Notes: generated from the letters alone by a model not told the origin. 64,000 nucleotides of DNA from Chloroflexota bacterium (GCA_011525385.1 WTGF01000029.1:1-64000), one strand, 5' to 3'. Numbered from the stretch's first letter, positions 43,862 through 53,478 are shown. Program-made: numbers and translations.

Positions 43862-44830
43862 TTAACTGGTACCGAAGCTCAAGCCCAGTTCATTGAGCCA
43901 ACGACGATAGGCGATGGCCGTTTTGTCACTGCGCAGGTGCAGTTCCGACTGCAAATCGAGCGGCAGCAACTCGGGGCGCTGCGATTGCACGATGGGCAAA
44001 TCCTGATAGGCGATCTCGTCCTGGAAGGCGCGCAGCATTTCGTCGCTGCTGTCGTCTTGCGTCATGACCATCCACATCCACATCAAAGACTTGAGCTCTT
44101 CAATCGGCGTGACCATGAGCAAAATGGCGAATTTCTCCTCGGCTTCCTTGCGAAAGTATGCCACCAGCGGTCGATAGACTTTGTAGGTATAGCTCACCCA
44201 ATTGGGGACATGAGAACCATCGGGATTAGGCTGGAAGACGCGAATATCGGAGGCGGTGATGCCGTTCTCGTCGCTGACGACATCGTAGTCCGGTATCTCC
44301 GGACGCTCCTGCGTGCCCAGAATATTCTCGTGTACGAAGGGGAAATGCGCGACATCGAGAAAGTTCTCTACCATACGCGGTCCAGCCGCCTGGAATTCGT
44401 AAGCGCCGCAAAGGATTTTGCGGTAGCCTTCGTCGTCCCATTCCTCGAATGCCGGGATCTTGTAGGCCGGTTCTCCCAGGCAGACCCAGACCATATCGTA
44501 GGCGATAGCAGCCAGGTATGTAACAGTTCTGGCTTTGGTGGGCGGCTTCTGCTCCGGGTGCGCGGGTATACGGATGCAATTACCTTCGGCGTCGTAGGTC
44601 CAGCCGTGATACGGACATTGCAAGGTGTCGTCCTCCAGCACTTCGCCGAGCGAGAGCCGCGTACCGCGATGCACACACAAGTCCTTCCAAGCCCGGATTT
44701 GGTCCCCGGCGCGCCAGATGACGATATCCTCGCCCAAGAGGCGCGCGCCAGTGACATTATTCCGCGCGTCCAGTTCGGCGACCGGGAGCACGGCATGCCA
44801 GTCGTTCAGCAAAATCGGATCGTCAATCAT
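43862..44830 (-). CDS. Rieske non-haem iron oxygenase, alpha-subunit type
   Basis: A 322-residue oxygenase. The Rieske 2Fe-2S ligands are in CVHRGTRLSLGE and CPYHGWTYDAEGN (CxH-16-CxxH). The mononuclear iron site is in ENFLDVAHFPFVHENILG (two His; the bridging Asp is the FLD residue), with a later Asp near DDSSDEMLRAF. Size and motifs fit the vanillate demethylase/phenylpropionate dioxygenase large-subunit group. No reductase or beta subunit is adjacent, so electrons must come from elsewhere. ATG 44830 has GGGAGA upstream. It is divergent from the SDR gene with 176 bases between them. Confidence 0.9.
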   Translation of the reverse strand: MIDDPILLNDWHAVLPVAELDARNNVTGARLLGEDIVIWRAGDQIRAWKDLCVHRGTRLSLGEVLEDDTLQCPYHGWTYDAEGNCIRIPAHPEQKPPTKARTVTYLAAIAYDMVWVCLGEPAYKIPAFEEWDDEGYRKILCGAYEFQAAGPRMVENFLDVAHFPFVHENILGTQERPEIPDYDVVSDENGITASDIRVFQPNPDGSHVPNWVSYTYKVYRPLVAYFRKEAEEKFAILLMVTPIEELKSLMWMWMVMTQDDSSDEMLRAFQDEIAYQDLPIVQSQRPELLPLDLQSELHLRSDKTAIAYRRWLNELGLSFGTS

Positions 44831-45006
44831 TTGCGGATCTCCCAGTCCTTAAATTCGCAACAATTATAATATATCGCGCGCACCCGCATTGTTCCACCAT
44901 GTCCAGCGGGCATACATACAATGTGGCCGCCACAAGCTTCGCGCGAGCGGCAAAGTTTGTGTACCATTGCCGGAGAAGGGGCACTGGAGAACTTGAGGAA
45001 AATATC

Positions 45007-45768
45007 ATGGCACAAATGGCTAACAAGGTCGCGCTGGTAACAGGCGCGGCCTCAGGCATCGGTCGCGCAAGCGCCATCGCATTGGCGCGGGAAGGGGCGG
45101 CCGTCTGCCTCTCGGATATCAATGATCAAGGCGGCCAAGAGACCGCGCAAGCGATCATCGCCGCCGGCGGCGAGGCCATCTTCGTCCATTGCGATGTGAC
45201 GCAGGCCGACGATGTACGGGAGATGGTATCGGCGACGGTCGAGCGATTCGGGCGCCTCGACGCCGCCGTGAACAACGCTGGCATCGCCGGGTCATTCGAG
45301 CAGCGCCTGCACGAGGCGGATGACAACTTGTTCGAACTGGTGCTGGCCATCAATCTCATGGGGGTCTGGCGCTGCATGAAAGCCGAATTGGAGCAGATGT
45401 TGCCGGCGGGCCGGGGCACGATCGTCAATATCGCGTCGGTGGCGGGTTTGATCGGCGCGCCAAAAGCGGCTGCCTATACCGCCAGCAAACACGCCGTCGT
45501 CGGCTTGACGCGCTCGGCCGCGCTGGACTACGCCCAGCGCGGCATACGCATCAACGCTATCTGCCCGGCCTATACCGACACGGCGATGGTGCAGGCCGGC
45601 ATCGCGTTTAACCCGGCGCTGGCGACCATCATGGAGCGGGCGATACCGATGGGCAGGCTGGGCGCGCCGGAGGAAATCGCGGAGGCGGTCGTCTGGCTGT
45701 GCTCGGATGCCTCGTCCTTTGTGACCGGGCATCCTCTGGTGCTGGATGGAGGCTTGGTGGCGACGTAG
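45007..45768 (+). CDS. Short-chain dehydrogenase/reductase
   Basis: A 253-residue classical SDR. The cofactor motif is VTGAASGIGRASA at about 11-23, with an acidic residue after strand 2 (LSDIND), which favours NAD. NNAGIAG, the catalytic Ser in VNIASVAGLIG and the pair YTASKHAVV (Tyr-x-x-x-Lys) are all present. The C-terminus FVTGHPLVLDGGLVAT is typical. ATG 45007 with GAGGAA upstream was chosen over the open frame from 44899. Its last 20 codons recur as a fossil at 46561-46635. The substrate is unknown; pairing with the divergent Rieske oxygenase might suggest a shared oxidation pathway. Confidence 0.92.
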   Translation: MAQMANKVALVTGAASGIGRASAIALAREGAAVCLSDINDQGGQETAQAIIAAGGEAIFVHCDVTQADDVREMVSATVERFGRLDAAVNNAGIAGSFEQRLHEADDNLFELVLAINLMGVWRCMKAELEQMLPAGRGTIVNIASVAGLIGAPKAAAYTASKHAVVGLTRSAALDYAQRGIRINAICPAYTDTAMVQAGIAFNPALATIMERAIPMGRLGAPEEIAEAVVWLCSDASSFVTGHPLVLDGGLVAT

Positions 45769-45805
45769 CTCCACGCTACGGGGGTATGATATCGGCTTTA
45801 GGTCT

Positions 45806-45835
45806 TTGACAAGGCAATGTCTTGACGTGTATATT
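45806..45835 (+). promoter_or_regulatory. Promoter of the DUF4160-DUF2442 pair
   Basis: TTGACA (45806-45811), an 18-base spacer and TATATT (45830-45835), 16 bases before the ATG at 45852. The corresponding region before the decayed copy keeps a TTGACA but has no good -10. Confidence 0.65.
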
Positions 45836-45851
45836 CTGAATGCGGGGAGCC

Positions 45852-46094
45852 ATGGTCACGATCTTGAACCGGCGGCATCATGGATACGACGTAAGAATGT
45901 ACCCGGGCGATCACGATCCACCGCATGTACAGGTCTGGAAAGGCGGAAAACAAGTGAAGATTGACTTGGAGTCGATGGATGTTATTTCGACCAGTCATGC
46001 CTTTCACAGTCGAGAAATCAGACAGATAGTCAATCTGTTACGAGAGCACGAAAGTCTTTTGCTGAGCGTGTGGGAAGGCCTAAGAAAATCGTAG
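45852..46094 (+). CDS. DUF4160 family protein
   Basis: An 80-residue protein of the DUF4160 family. Conserved features seen here: MVTILNRR at the start, RMYPGDHDPPHVQVWKGGK (the H-D-P-P-H-V metal- or nucleic-acid-like cluster), IDLESMDVI and REIRQIVNLLREHE. The family is nearly always paired with DUF2442, as here, and the pairs are often listed as candidate toxin-antitoxin-like modules, without firm proof. GGGGAG precedes ATG 45852. A broken copy lies at 46685-46939. Confidence 0.85.
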   Translation: MVTILNRRHHGYDVRMYPGDHDPPHVQVWKGGKQVKIDLESMDVISTSHAFHSREIRQIVNLLREHESLLLSVWEGLRKS

Positions 46095-46129
46095 ACGAGA
46101 AAGCGGGATAGTGAGAAGGATTGCTCGAT

Positions 46130-46432
46130 ATGAAAAAGATACCCTTTGTAAATGATGATCGTTGTGCCCCGCAGGCGGTGCGCTTCACAGACTCCCGCGT
46201 GATCATCGACATGGCAGACGGGCGCAGTCTTGGTTTGCCGCTGTACTTTTTCCCTTGGTTGCAAAACGCCAGCGACGCCCAGCGGCGTAATTACCAACTC
46301 AATTACTTTACGGTCGACTGGGAAGATTTGGACGAAGGCATCGACATGGTCGCCATGCTTACTGGCTTATATATTAACGACATGCCCCGCCCCGAAGACG
46401 CGGCTGAGCCAGCGAGCGCCGCCACTACTTAA
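46130..46432 (+). CDS. DUF2442 family protein
   Basis: A 100-residue protein. The DUF2442 core includes VRFTDSRVIIDMADGRSLGL (D-G-R before a hydrophobic strand), then LYFFPWLQNASDAQRRNYQL and WEDLDEGIDMVAMLTGLY. The N-terminus binds strands resembling NE0471-like folds; a DNA-binding or antitoxin role has been suggested for the family. It begins 35 bases after DUF4160, with GAGAAGGA upstream. The C-terminal tail is Ala/Pro-rich and ends in the flanking DUF58 fossil. A frameshifted copy lies at 46942-47284. Confidence 0.85.
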   Translation: MKKIPFVNDDRCAPQAVRFTDSRVIIDMADGRSLGLPLYFFPWLQNASDAQRRNYQLNYFTVDWEDLDEGIDMVAMLTGLYINDMPRPEDAAEPASAATT

Positions 46433-46525
46433 CCAACCCCGCCCGCCGCATATCCGAGCGACCAGGGCGCGTCGGTCGCCAGCGGAAAATAACAGGCGCC
46501 GCGCCGCAGGCATTCGTCGCGCCCG
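46431..46525 (-). pseudogene. Fossil of the DUF58 gene 3' end
   Basis: The sequence from TTAACCAACCCCGCCCGCCG to CAGGCATTCGTCGCG matches the tail of the intact DUF58 gene at 47281-47380 nearly base for base, with a small internal deletion. No longer frame is present. It marks the right border of the first copy of a duplicated DUF4160-DUF2442 unit. Confidence 0.8.
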
Positions 46526-46560
46526 GCAGCCCGGCGGATGAGACTGTAAACTCGGTCAAT

Positions 46561-46635
46561 TATCGTCGCTTGGACGCGTCGTACTTTGTCACCGTGCACC
46601 TTTTGGCGCTAGATGGGGGATTGGTAGCGACGTGA
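46561..46635 (+). pseudogene. Fossil of the SDR gene 3' end
   Basis: The frame reading DASYFVTVHLLALDGGLVAT and then TGA matches the SDR C-terminus DASSFVTGHPLVLDGGLVAT. It marks the left border of the second copy of the duplicated unit. Confidence 0.8.
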
Positions 46636-46684
46636 GATTCCCACAATTGTTGACAGTATTTATGCACCTAGTTGACTAGGAACC

Positions 46685-46939
46685 ATGGTCACAGTTCTAT
46701 ACAGGCAGCGGCATGGTTTTGATGTTCGCATTCATACAAACGATCATGCTCCAGCGCATGCGCATGTGTGAAAGGGGGAGCAGGAGCTAGAAATAGACTT
46801 GAACACCTTTGAGGTCAAGAATAATCGTGGATACAGTACGAGAGAAATTTGACAGATTCGTAAGCTGGTAACTGAAAACAGAGAATTGCTGCTCGAGAAA
46901 TGGAACGACATTCATGAAAAAGGTGAAAGACGAGAATAA
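46685..46939 (+). pseudogene. Decayed DUF4160 copy
   Basis: From ATG 46685 (MVTVLYRQRHGFDVRIHTND) to TAA 46937-46939 the frame aligns with the intact DUF4160 protein, including HAPAHAHV and LEIDLNTFEV. Two TGA codons interrupt it at 46769-46771 and 46850-46852, in positions that are Trp and Arg in the intact copy (VWKGG, EIRQI). Each can be explained by a single base change. No recoding signal was noticed. Confidence 0.85.
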
Positions 46940-46941
46940 GG

Positions 46942-47284
46942 ATGACGAGTAGAGACAGCAATATATACATTAAGCCAGTCATACACGATACACGCAACGA
47001 ACCGCAACGCGTGACTTTCACCGATACACACGCCATGATTGATTTGGCGGATGGCAGGATAATCGGTGTTCCTCTGCATTTTTCCCCCTTTGCTGGAGGC
47101 GGCAACCGTCGAAGAGCGTCAAAACCACCAGCTCGGCAGTAGCACAGTGTATTGGGAAGAAATCGACGACGGCATTGACTTGACGGCTATGTTGTCGGGT
47201 CTCTATCTCGAGACAAGAAAAGAGCATAAAGATTATCTGAGGAAGCTAATCGCCGAGCGCAAGGCGACGGAACCGTCTACTTAA
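46942..47284 (+). pseudogene. Frameshifted DUF2442 copy
   Basis: ATG 46942 opens a frame with VTFTDTHAMIDLADGRIIGV, matching DUF2442, up to LHFSP. The match then continues in the next frame from PLLEAATVEERQNHQL through WEEIDDGIDLTAMLSGLYLE to a stop at 47284. The switch falls in TTTTTCCCCC (47079-47088), where the intact copy has a shorter run, so one extra base in a homopolymer explains it. Residues after the shift are well conserved. The end overlaps the convergent DUF58 gene by eight bases. Confidence 0.85.
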
Positions 47285-48191
47285 CCAAACCTGCCCGCCG
47301 CATATCCGAGAGAATCACCCGCTCCCAAGGCGTATCAGTTGTCAGCGGAAAATAATGAGCGCCGCGCCGCAGGCATTCGTCGCGGATCTCGTCGCGCCAG
47401 GCGCTCAAGCGCTGCTGATAGATGCCGCGCATGGTCGCGTCCACCGTGACTTCCTGGGCTTGACCCGTTTCCACATCGATCAAGCGCAGATCGCCGACCA
47501 GTGGCGGGGTGATCTCTTCCGGCGACAGCACATGCAAGAAGGCCACCTCGTGCCCGCGGCTGAGCAGCGCGTTCAATCCATCGATATAACCCGTGGGCGA
47601 GAACATATCGCTGATGATCAGCGCCAGGCCCGGGCGCCGCGCGCGCCGCGCGTAATCGCCCAGCATGATATTCAGATCGGTGATGCCCGCCACGTCGAGG
47701 TCTTGTATGAAACGCAGCATGGCGATGCCGCGCCCGCGTCCGCGCACGGGACCAAAGGTGGCGTTGCCGCCATCGTTGACAGCGGTGAGAATCAGACGAT
47801 CATTGCTGGTCAATGACAGATAGGCCAGCCCGGCAAAGATGCGCTTGGCGTAAAGCAGCTTCTTTTGATCGGCTTCGCCCTCGGGCGGAAAATCCATACT
47901 GGCGGAGGCGTCGAGGATTAAATGCGCCGTCAGGTCTTCCTCGTCTTCCAGCAATTTGATGAAAGGGCGCTCCAGCCGGGCATAGATATTCCAGTCGAGC
48001 TGACGCAGGTCATCGCCCGGCACATAATTGCGGTAATCGGCGAATTCGATACTGGCGCCGCGTTTGATGGAGCGGCGGTCGCCTTTCATCGCGCCAACCC
48101 GCACCTTGCGGGCGACCAGCATCAAAGGTTCGAGGCGGCGGCGAACCGCTTCGGGCAAGAGGGTATGGGCGGCTGCTGGCTGTTCGGACAT
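47277..48191 (-). CDS. DUF58 family protein (VWA-like)
   Basis: A 304-residue protein of the DUF58 family, usually encoded beside MoxR ATPases. It has the family signature RRSIKRGASIEFADYRNYVP, then GDDLRQLDWNIYARLERPFI, followed by a vWA-like domain with a MIDAS-type LILDASASMDF. No membrane segments are visible, so it is the soluble form. No MoxR gene is in the window next to it. The role is probably in assembling or maturing surface complexes, by family analogy. Its 3' end is repeated as a fossil at 46431-46525. Confidence 0.85.
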   Translation of the reverse strand: MSEQPAAAHTLLPEAVRRRLEPLMLVARKVRVGAMKGDRRSIKRGASIEFADYRNYVPGDDLRQLDWNIYARLERPFIKLLEDEEDLTAHLILDASASMDFPPEGEADQKKLLYAKRIFAGLAYLSLTSNDRLILTAVNDGGNATFGPVRGRGRGIAMLRFIQDLDVAGITDLNIMLGDYARRARRPGLALIISDMFSPTGYIDGLNALLSRGHEVAFLHVLSPEEITPPLVGDLRLIDVETGQAQEVTVDATMRGIYQQRLSAWRDEIRDECLRRGAHYFPLTTDTPWERVILSDMRRAGLVK

Positions 48192-48225
48192 GTTCGACAG
48201 TTCGACAAGAAAGCGCTAGACAAGA

Positions 48226-48768
48226 CTAGGCCGTGTCGTCGTCCTCATCGTCGTCATTGTCTTCCAGATCATTCGGCTCCGCGTCTTCATCTTCATCCTT
48301 CTCCCCATCGTCCTCATCGTCTTCAAACTCGAATTCCAGAATCGCGATATGACGTCCGCGGAACATCTTCTCTTGTTGCTCGAAGTTCAAGCGTTCGAAG
48401 AGACGGCGAGCAGACTCGTTTTCCGGCTCGTAACGAGCGATGACCATCTCGCTGTTTTCAAAATCGTGCACCATGTCAATCAGCTGGTCAACGATCGCGT
48501 AACCATATCCCTTGCGCTGATGATCGCGGGTGATTGTCAAACGCTCGATAATCCACTGCGTCGGATTCTCGGCGTGGATCAACATGACGTAGCCGATGGC
48601 CTCCCCTTCCGCGTCAATGCGGTAGGAGGTGACCGCCGGATGGCGCGTTTGCAAAAAGGTGATGATCAGATTCTTGCTGAAGCGGCGCTGCTCCCGCTCA
48701 AGGCGGATATGGCGCAGATTCAGGAATTCGCTTAGCGATTTGATTTCGGTCAGCTTGAAATTCGGCAT
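48226..48768 (-). CDS. GNAT acetyltransferase with acidic tail
   Basis: A 180-residue protein. The GNAT core covers about 15-145: IGYVMLIHAENPTQWIIERL, then TITRDHQRKGYGYAIVDQLI, where QRKGYG is the acetyl-CoA pyrophosphate-binding motif A, and ENESARRLFERLNFE. The last 35 residues are almost all Asp/Glu (DDEDDGEKDEDED), an extension foreign to the fold that may bind basic proteins or cations. The substrate is unknown. It is divergent from catalase with about 200 bases between. Confidence 0.85.
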   Translation of the reverse strand: MPNFKLTEIKSLSEFLNLRHIRLEREQRRFSKNLIITFLQTRHPAVTSYRIDAEGEAIGYVMLIHAENPTQWIIERLTITRDHQRKGYGYAIVDQLIDMVHDFENSEMVIARYEPENESARRLFERLNFEQQEKMFRGRHIAILEFEFEDDEDDGEKDEDEDAEPNDLEDNDDDEDDDTA

Positions 48769-48882
48769 AGACGATATGTCCCTTCAATGCGCTTGGGAAC
48801 AATAATAGTGTGCCACAAACAGAACGATAGTCCAGTGACCGTTCTCGGCGGCGAGGCGAAAAGCAAGGCTTGTCCAATTGCG

Positions 48883-48912
48883 TTGACGAAAGCGTTTCCT
48901 TATCCATATAAT
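48883..48912 (+). promoter_or_regulatory. Catalase promoter
   Basis: TTGACG (48883-48888), an 18-base spacer and TATAAT (48907-48912), about 57 bases before the ATG. The -10 is embedded in an AT-only stretch (ATATAATATATATTG). No certain PerR or OxyR site was recognised. Confidence 0.7.
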
Positions 48913-48969
48913 ATATATTGAACATAGTGCGTGCCCGGACAAGATCATTAACGAAAGGTGAATTCAAGC

Positions 48970-50523
48970 ATGACTGACCGCGAGCAATTGACAACCGCCC
49001 ATGGCTCTCCGATTGGAGACAACCAGAACTCATTGACGGCTGGTCCGCGAGGACCGCTGCTCATGCAGGACTTCCAATTGTTGGAGAAAATGGCGACATT
49101 TAACCGAGAGCGAGTGCCGGAACGGGTCGTGCACGCAAAAGGCTCAGGAGCCTACGGAACATTTACTGTTACCGACGATGTCACGCGCTTTACGAAGGCG
49201 AGTCTTTTCTCTGGCGTCGGCAAGACGACGGACTGCCTCGTCCGTTTCTCCACCGTAGCGGGCGAGCGCGGCACCGCGGATGCGGAACGCGACGTGCGTG
49301 GTTTCGCGGTGAAGTTTTACACCGACGAAGGCAATTGGGACATGGTCGGCAACAATACCCCGGTCTTCTTCGTGCGCGACCCTTACAAATTCGGCGATTT
49401 CATTCATACGCAGAAGCGCGATCCCAAGACCAATATGCGTTCCAACACGTCCATGTGGGATTTCTGGTCGCTCTCGCCGGAAAGCCTGCACCAGGTCACC
49501 ATTCTGATGAGTGACCGCGGCTTGCCGCAAAGCTACCGCTTCGTCAACGGCTACAGCAGCCACACCTACAGTTTTATCAATGCCGACGATGAGCGCTTCT
49601 GGATCAAGTTCCATTTCAAAACCATGCAAGGCATCAAGACCTGGACGAATGCGCAAGCGGCGGAAATTGTCGGGGGTGACCGCGAAAGCTCCCAGCGCGA
49701 TCTCTACGAAGCCATTGAAAGGGGCGATTATCCCAAGTGGCGCGTCTGCGTTCAAGTGATGCCGGAAGATGACGCCGCAAGCTACCATGTCAACCCCTTC
49801 GACCTGACCAAAGTCTGGCCCCATGGCGACTACCCACTGATTGAAATCGGCATCATGGAACTCAACCGCAACCCGGAGAATTACTTTGCCGATATTGAGC
49901 AAGCGGCTTTTGAGCCTTCAAATATCGTGCCGGGCATCAGCTTCTCGCCCGACAAAATGCTCCAGGCGCGGATTATGTCTTACGCCGACGCCCATCGTTA
50001 TCGGATTGGCGTGAATTACGCTGGTTTGCCCGCCAACAAGCCGCAGTGCCCGGTTCATACCTATCATAGGGATGGCAAGCTGCGCTTTGACGGCAACGCT
50101 GGTGACGCGGTCAACTACGAGCCGAATAGCATGGGGGGACCGGTCGAAGATGCCCGTTTCATCGAGCCGCCGCTCAGAGTTTCGGGAGACGCTGACCGCT
50201 ATAACCATCGCGATGGCAACGACGATTATGCGCAACCGGGCAACCTGTTCCGCCTAATGAATAAATCGCAGCAAGAGCAGCTATTCAGCAACATAGCTGA
50301 AGCGATGGACGGAGTGCCAGAACGCGTTGTAGCGCGGCAGATCGTACACTTCTACCAAGCCGACCCGGCCTATGGGCAAGGCGTGGCGGAAAAGCTGAAA
50401 CTGGATATTGAGCGGATTGCTGCTTTGGCGGATCTCTCGCTGGAAGAGCTCTTTGAACGGACTAGTGAAGACAACTACAGCGGTTTGCCGGTCTTGTCCG
50501 AATTGCCATCAGCCGGTGATTGA
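48970..50523 (+). CDS. katA: Monofunctional haem catalase
   Basis: A 517-residue small-subunit catalase (H2O2 to water and oxygen). The distal His is in [15 protein letters not shown], the distal Asn in [15 protein letters not shown], and the proximal Tyr ligand in [35 protein letters not shown] is the family signature. Length and lack of a flavodoxin-like tail fit clade 3. ATG 48970 has AAAGGTG upstream; an in-frame GTG at 48958 is less likely. The last 49 bases overlap, on the opposite strand, the end of the GlcD/GlcF-type gene. Confidence 0.95.
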   Translation: MTDREQLTTAHGSPIGDNQNSLTAGPRGPLLMQDFQLLEKMATFNRERVPERVVHAKGSGAYGTFTVTDDVTRFTKASLFSGVGKTTDCLVRFSTVAGERGTADAERDVRGFAVKFYTDEGNWDMVGNNTPVFFVRDPYKFGDFIHTQKRDPKTNMRSNTSMWDFWSLSPESLHQVTILMSDRGLPQSYRFVNGYSSHTYSFINADDERFWIKFHFKTMQGIKTWTNAQAAEIVGGDRESSQRDLYEAIERGDYPKWRVCVQVMPEDDAASYHVNPFDLTKVWPHGDYPLIEIGIMELNRNPENYFADIEQAAFEPSNIVPGISFSPDKMLQARIMSYADAHRYRIGVNYAGLPANKPQCPVHTYHRDGKLRFDGNAGDAVNYEPNSMGGPVEDARFIEPPLRVSGDADRYNHRDGNDDYAQPGNLFRLMNKSQQEQLFSNIAEAMDGVPERVVARQIVHFYQADPAYGQGVAEKLKLDIERIAALADLSLEELFERTSEDNYSGLPVLSELPSAGD

Positions 50524-53363
50524 GCCCAAACGTCATTGACTAGCGCGTCCAGAACAACCTGTACCGGGTGCCGGGCCGCATAACCGGCGTCGTGGATCTG
50601 CGCGCGGCAAGACGTGCCGGCCGCAGCCACGATAGCATCGGGATTGTCGCGGATAGTCGGCAACAGGCGGTCCTCGGCGATCTTCATGCTCAATTCATAG
50701 TGCTCATAGCCGAAGCTGCCCGCAACGCCACAGCAGCCGGTATTCATCTCTGCGACCTCGGCGCCCGGGACGCTCCGCAGCAACTTGAGCGCATCCGCGG
50801 TTCCCCAGAGCGCCTTCTGGTGACAGTGTCCATGCAATAGGATCCGCGGCGATTCCGCCTGCCAGGCGAGAGTCTCGGCGCCGCAAGCCAGCTTCTCCGC
50901 GAAGAAGCGCTCGACGCTCTGGCAGCGGGCCGCCAGCGACTTCGCCGCCGCCTGAATGCCCGGATCCACCAGGGTCAAATAATCGTCGGTGAAGGCGCTG
51001 AGGCAGCTTGGTTCGATGAAAATATAAGGCGCATCCGTGCCCTGCCGGTACAAGCCGAGCACATTGGCGTTCGCCATTGCCTTGGCGTTGTCGAGCAGCC
51101 CCTTGCTGATCGCAGGCCGTCCGCAACAGCCTTGCTCCGGCAAGCGCCGGGCGTTGACGCGCAGCCCGAGGCGCCTCGCCAGTTCCATCACCGCCTCCCC
51201 AATTTCAGGGTGGTTCCATTCGGTGAAGGTATCGACGATCAAGATGGCGTCTGGTGTATCGTGCCGGGGATAGACGTCAGCGGTAAACGGTCGTTCGGCA
51301 TAGCGCGGCAGGGGGCGTTCGGCGGGCAATCCCAGCAGCTCGGCGCTTCGCCTGCCGAGCGGGTGATTGAGCATGAAGTTGCTAATCCCGGGCAACCTGC
51401 CGGCAAGCTGATTGATGCGATGGATATTGCCAAAGACTTTTGTCGCCAGCGGGATGCCACGCTTGTCGTGCCAGGCAGCCAGGAATTCCGACTTCAGTTT
51501 GGCGACATCGACAGCCGACGGACATTCGCTGGCGCAGGCCTTGCAGGACAAGCAGAGGTCAAAGACCTCTTTCAGCGCGGCATTGCCCAGGTCGTCGGGC
51601 AGCGCGCCGCTGATGGCCGCGCGCAGGGCATTGGCGCGTCCGCGCGTGGAATGCGCCTCGTCGAGCGTCGCTTGATACGAGGGGCACATGGTGCCGTCGC
51701 CTTCCTTGCGGCAGACGCCCGCCCCATTGCACATTTCTATGGCGCCGGCAAAACCTTGGTCCGCAGACCAATCGTAACGAGTTCGCAGGTCTATCACCTG
51801 GTAGTCGGGCGAGTAGCGCAGGAGCTCGGGGCTGTCCATGGGCGGCGAATCGATGATCTTACCCGGGTTCATCATATTCTCGGGATCAAAAGCGCGCTTG
51901 ACCTGTCGAAAAGCATCCATCAGTTCCGCGCCGAAGAGATACTCGCTGAACTCGCCGCGCACAAGTCCTTGACCGTGCTCGCCGGTGATACTGCCCTGAT
52001 ACTTCTTGACCGTGGCCGCCACCGCGTCAGCGATCGTGCGATATTGATCGCGCCCCTTGAGCGTCCGCAGGTCAATCAACGGGCGGATATGCAGGCAGCC
52101 GGCGCTGGCATGGGCATAGATGGCGTAGGTGGTATCGTTGTCATAGATGATGCGCTCGACATCGGTAATGTAGTCCGCCAGGCTCTCCACTGGCACAGCC
52201 GCGTCCTCAATGAAGGAAATCGGTTTGGCGGCGCTCCGTTCGCTCATCATCAAGCCGAGACCGGCTTTGCGCACGGTCCATACGTCGTTCTGCCGCGCGG
52301 GTGTTGCCGCCACTGTGACCGCCCCGCGATAAGCCAGACGCGTCAAATGCGCTTTCAGATCGGCGATCTTGGCGTCGAGCTCGCTCTCGCTGCCGACGAA
52401 CTCCACGACCAATATCGCCGCGGGATCGCCGTCGACAAAGGTCAGGCGATCGCGATAACCGGCGGCGGCGCGGGTCTTGTCCAGCAGGAATTTGTCCATC
52501 AACTCGATCGCCGCCGGCTCGAGTTCCAAGATGCGCGGCGTGGCTTCCAGCGAGGCGCGCAAGCTGTCAAAATGAACCAGGGCCAAGCGCTTGTTTTCGA
52601 CTTTCGGGGATTCGACCAGGCGCAATTCGGCGCGAACGACCGTCGCCAGCGTGCCTTCGGAACCGCAGAGCAGCCAGTTGAGATCGACTTCGGCCGGGTC
52701 GATCTTGTCCAGGGCGTAACCGGCGACGGTGCGCCAGGTCCGGGGATAGCGCGCCGCGATCCGCGCCCTGTGCTCGACCACCAGATCGCTAACGGTGGAG
52801 CGGATCCGATTGAGGGCGTCGGTCGATTGGTCCAGCCAGACCAGATCGCCATTCGCCAATACAACTTGCAGCCGAGAGACATGATCGGCGGTCATGCCAT
52901 AGCGTATGCTGTGCGCGCCGGTGGCATTGTTGCCGATGACGCCGCCGATAGCAGCGCGTTCGGCGCTGGCCGGGTCGGGGCCGAACATCAAGCCCAGCGG
53001 CGCCAGCTGCGCGTTGAGCGCGCCCAGGATCATGCCCGGTTCGATATCGACCGTTCGCGCCTCGGCATTGACCGAGCGGACGCGGCGCATGTGGCGGGTG
53101 AAATCCATGATGACCGCTTCGCCGACGGCTTGTCCAGCGAGGGCGCTACCCCCGCCGCGCGGCAGCACCGGCGCCCCGTATTTGCGCGCCACCTCGTGCA
53201 CGGCGACGACATCATCGGCATCGCGCGGGAAGGTCACCGCCAGGGGCATGACCTGGTAATTGCTGGCGTCGGTGCTGTAGAGGACGCGGGTCATCTGGTC
53301 GGCGACGGCTTGGTCGGGTCCGAGGTGGGATTGCAGGTCGTGCAGCAGGTCGTGGATTTGCAT
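50475..53363 (-). CDS. FAD-linked oxidase / Fe-S oxidoreductase fusion (GlcD-GlcF type)
   Basis: About 962 residues. The N-terminal half is an FAD-binding PCMH oxidase ([31 protein letters not shown]) with its C-terminal cap ([32 protein letters not shown]). Next come two 4Fe-4S clusters ([34 protein letters not shown]) and two CCG domains ([24 protein letters not shown]). Such fusions oxidise D-2-hydroxy acids (lactate or glycolate) and pass electrons to quinone. ATG 53363 fits the first domain; the frame is open to 53498 through a terminator. The -10 box is seven bases away, so the message may be leaderless. Confidence 0.92.
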   Translation of the reverse strand: MQIHDLLHDLQSHLGPDQAVADQMTRVLYSTDASNYQVMPLAVTFPRDADDVVAVHEVARKYGAPVLPRGGGSALAGQAVGEAVIMDFTRHMRRVRSVNAEARTVDIEPGMILGALNAQLAPLGLMFGPDPASAERAAIGGVIGNNATGAHSIRYGMTADHVSRLQVVLANGDLVWLDQSTDALNRIRSTVSDLVVEHRARIAARYPRTWRTVAGYALDKIDPAEVDLNWLLCGSEGTLATVVRAELRLVESPKVENKRLALVHFDSLRASLEATPRILELEPAAIELMDKFLLDKTRAAAGYRDRLTFVDGDPAAILVVEFVGSESELDAKIADLKAHLTRLAYRGAVTVAATPARQNDVWTVRKAGLGLMMSERSAAKPISFIEDAAVPVESLADYITDVERIIYDNDTTYAIYAHASAGCLHIRPLIDLRTLKGRDQYRTIADAVAATVKKYQGSITGEHGQGLVRGEFSEYLFGAELMDAFRQVKRAFDPENMMNPGKIIDSPPMDSPELLRYSPDYQVIDLRTRYDWSADQGFAGAIEMCNGAGVCRKEGDGTMCPSYQATLDEAHSTRGRANALRAAISGALPDDLGNAALKEVFDLCLSCKACASECPSAVDVAKLKSEFLAAWHDKRGIPLATKVFGNIHRINQLAGRLPGISNFMLNHPLGRRSAELLGLPAERPLPRYAERPFTADVYPRHDTPDAILIVDTFTEWNHPEIGEAVMELARRLGLRVNARRLPEQGCCGRPAISKGLLDNAKAMANANVLGLYRQGTDAPYIFIEPSCLSAFTDDYLTLVDPGIQAAAKSLAARCQSVERFFAEKLACGAETLAWQAESPRILLHGHCHQKALWGTADALKLLRSVPGAEVAEMNTGCCGVAGSFGYEHYELSMKIAEDRLLPTIRDNPDAIVAAAGTSCRAQIHDAGYAARHPVQVVLDALVNDVWAQSPADGNSDKTGKPL

Positions 53364-53370
53364 GGGTGGG

Positions 53371-53376
53371 ATTATA
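53371..53376 (-). promoter_or_regulatory. -10 box of the GlcD-GlcF-type gene
   Basis: TATAAT on the minus strand, seven bases before the ATG at 53363; CTGCCA 18 bases further upstream is a weak -35. Predicted start of transcription is at the start codon. Confidence 0.55.
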
Positions 53377-53409
53377 GCGCGGTAGAGACGGGATTGGCAG
53401 ATAGGAAGC

Positions 53410-53436
53410 AAAAAGCCCGTCCGAGGTGGGCGGGCT
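53410..53436 (-). terminator. Terminator of the 53479-54060 gene
   Basis: On the minus strand AGCCCGCC pairs with GGACGGGCT (one bulge) around CACCTC and is followed by five T residues. It lies about 45 bases after the stop at 53479. Confidence 0.75.
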
Positions 53437-53478
53437 AAATTGCTGGCTTGAGATATGCTAACCGATTGGTGCTTTTGG

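Noticed and set aside
45852..46432. DUF4160-DUF2442 pair as a proven toxin-antitoxin system
   Set aside because: The pairing fits, but neither family has firm toxin or antitoxin evidence known to me, so only the family names are given.
46685..46939. TGA-encoded selenocysteine or recoded Trp in the DUF4160 copy
   Set aside because: The two TGA codons replace unrelated residues (Trp, Arg), no SECIS-like hairpin was evident, and the rest of the unit is also damaged.
51132..53438. 768-codon open frame opposite the GlcD-GlcF-type gene
   Set aside because: An antisense shadow in GC-rich codons; it runs through the promoter and terminator on the far side and matches no family.
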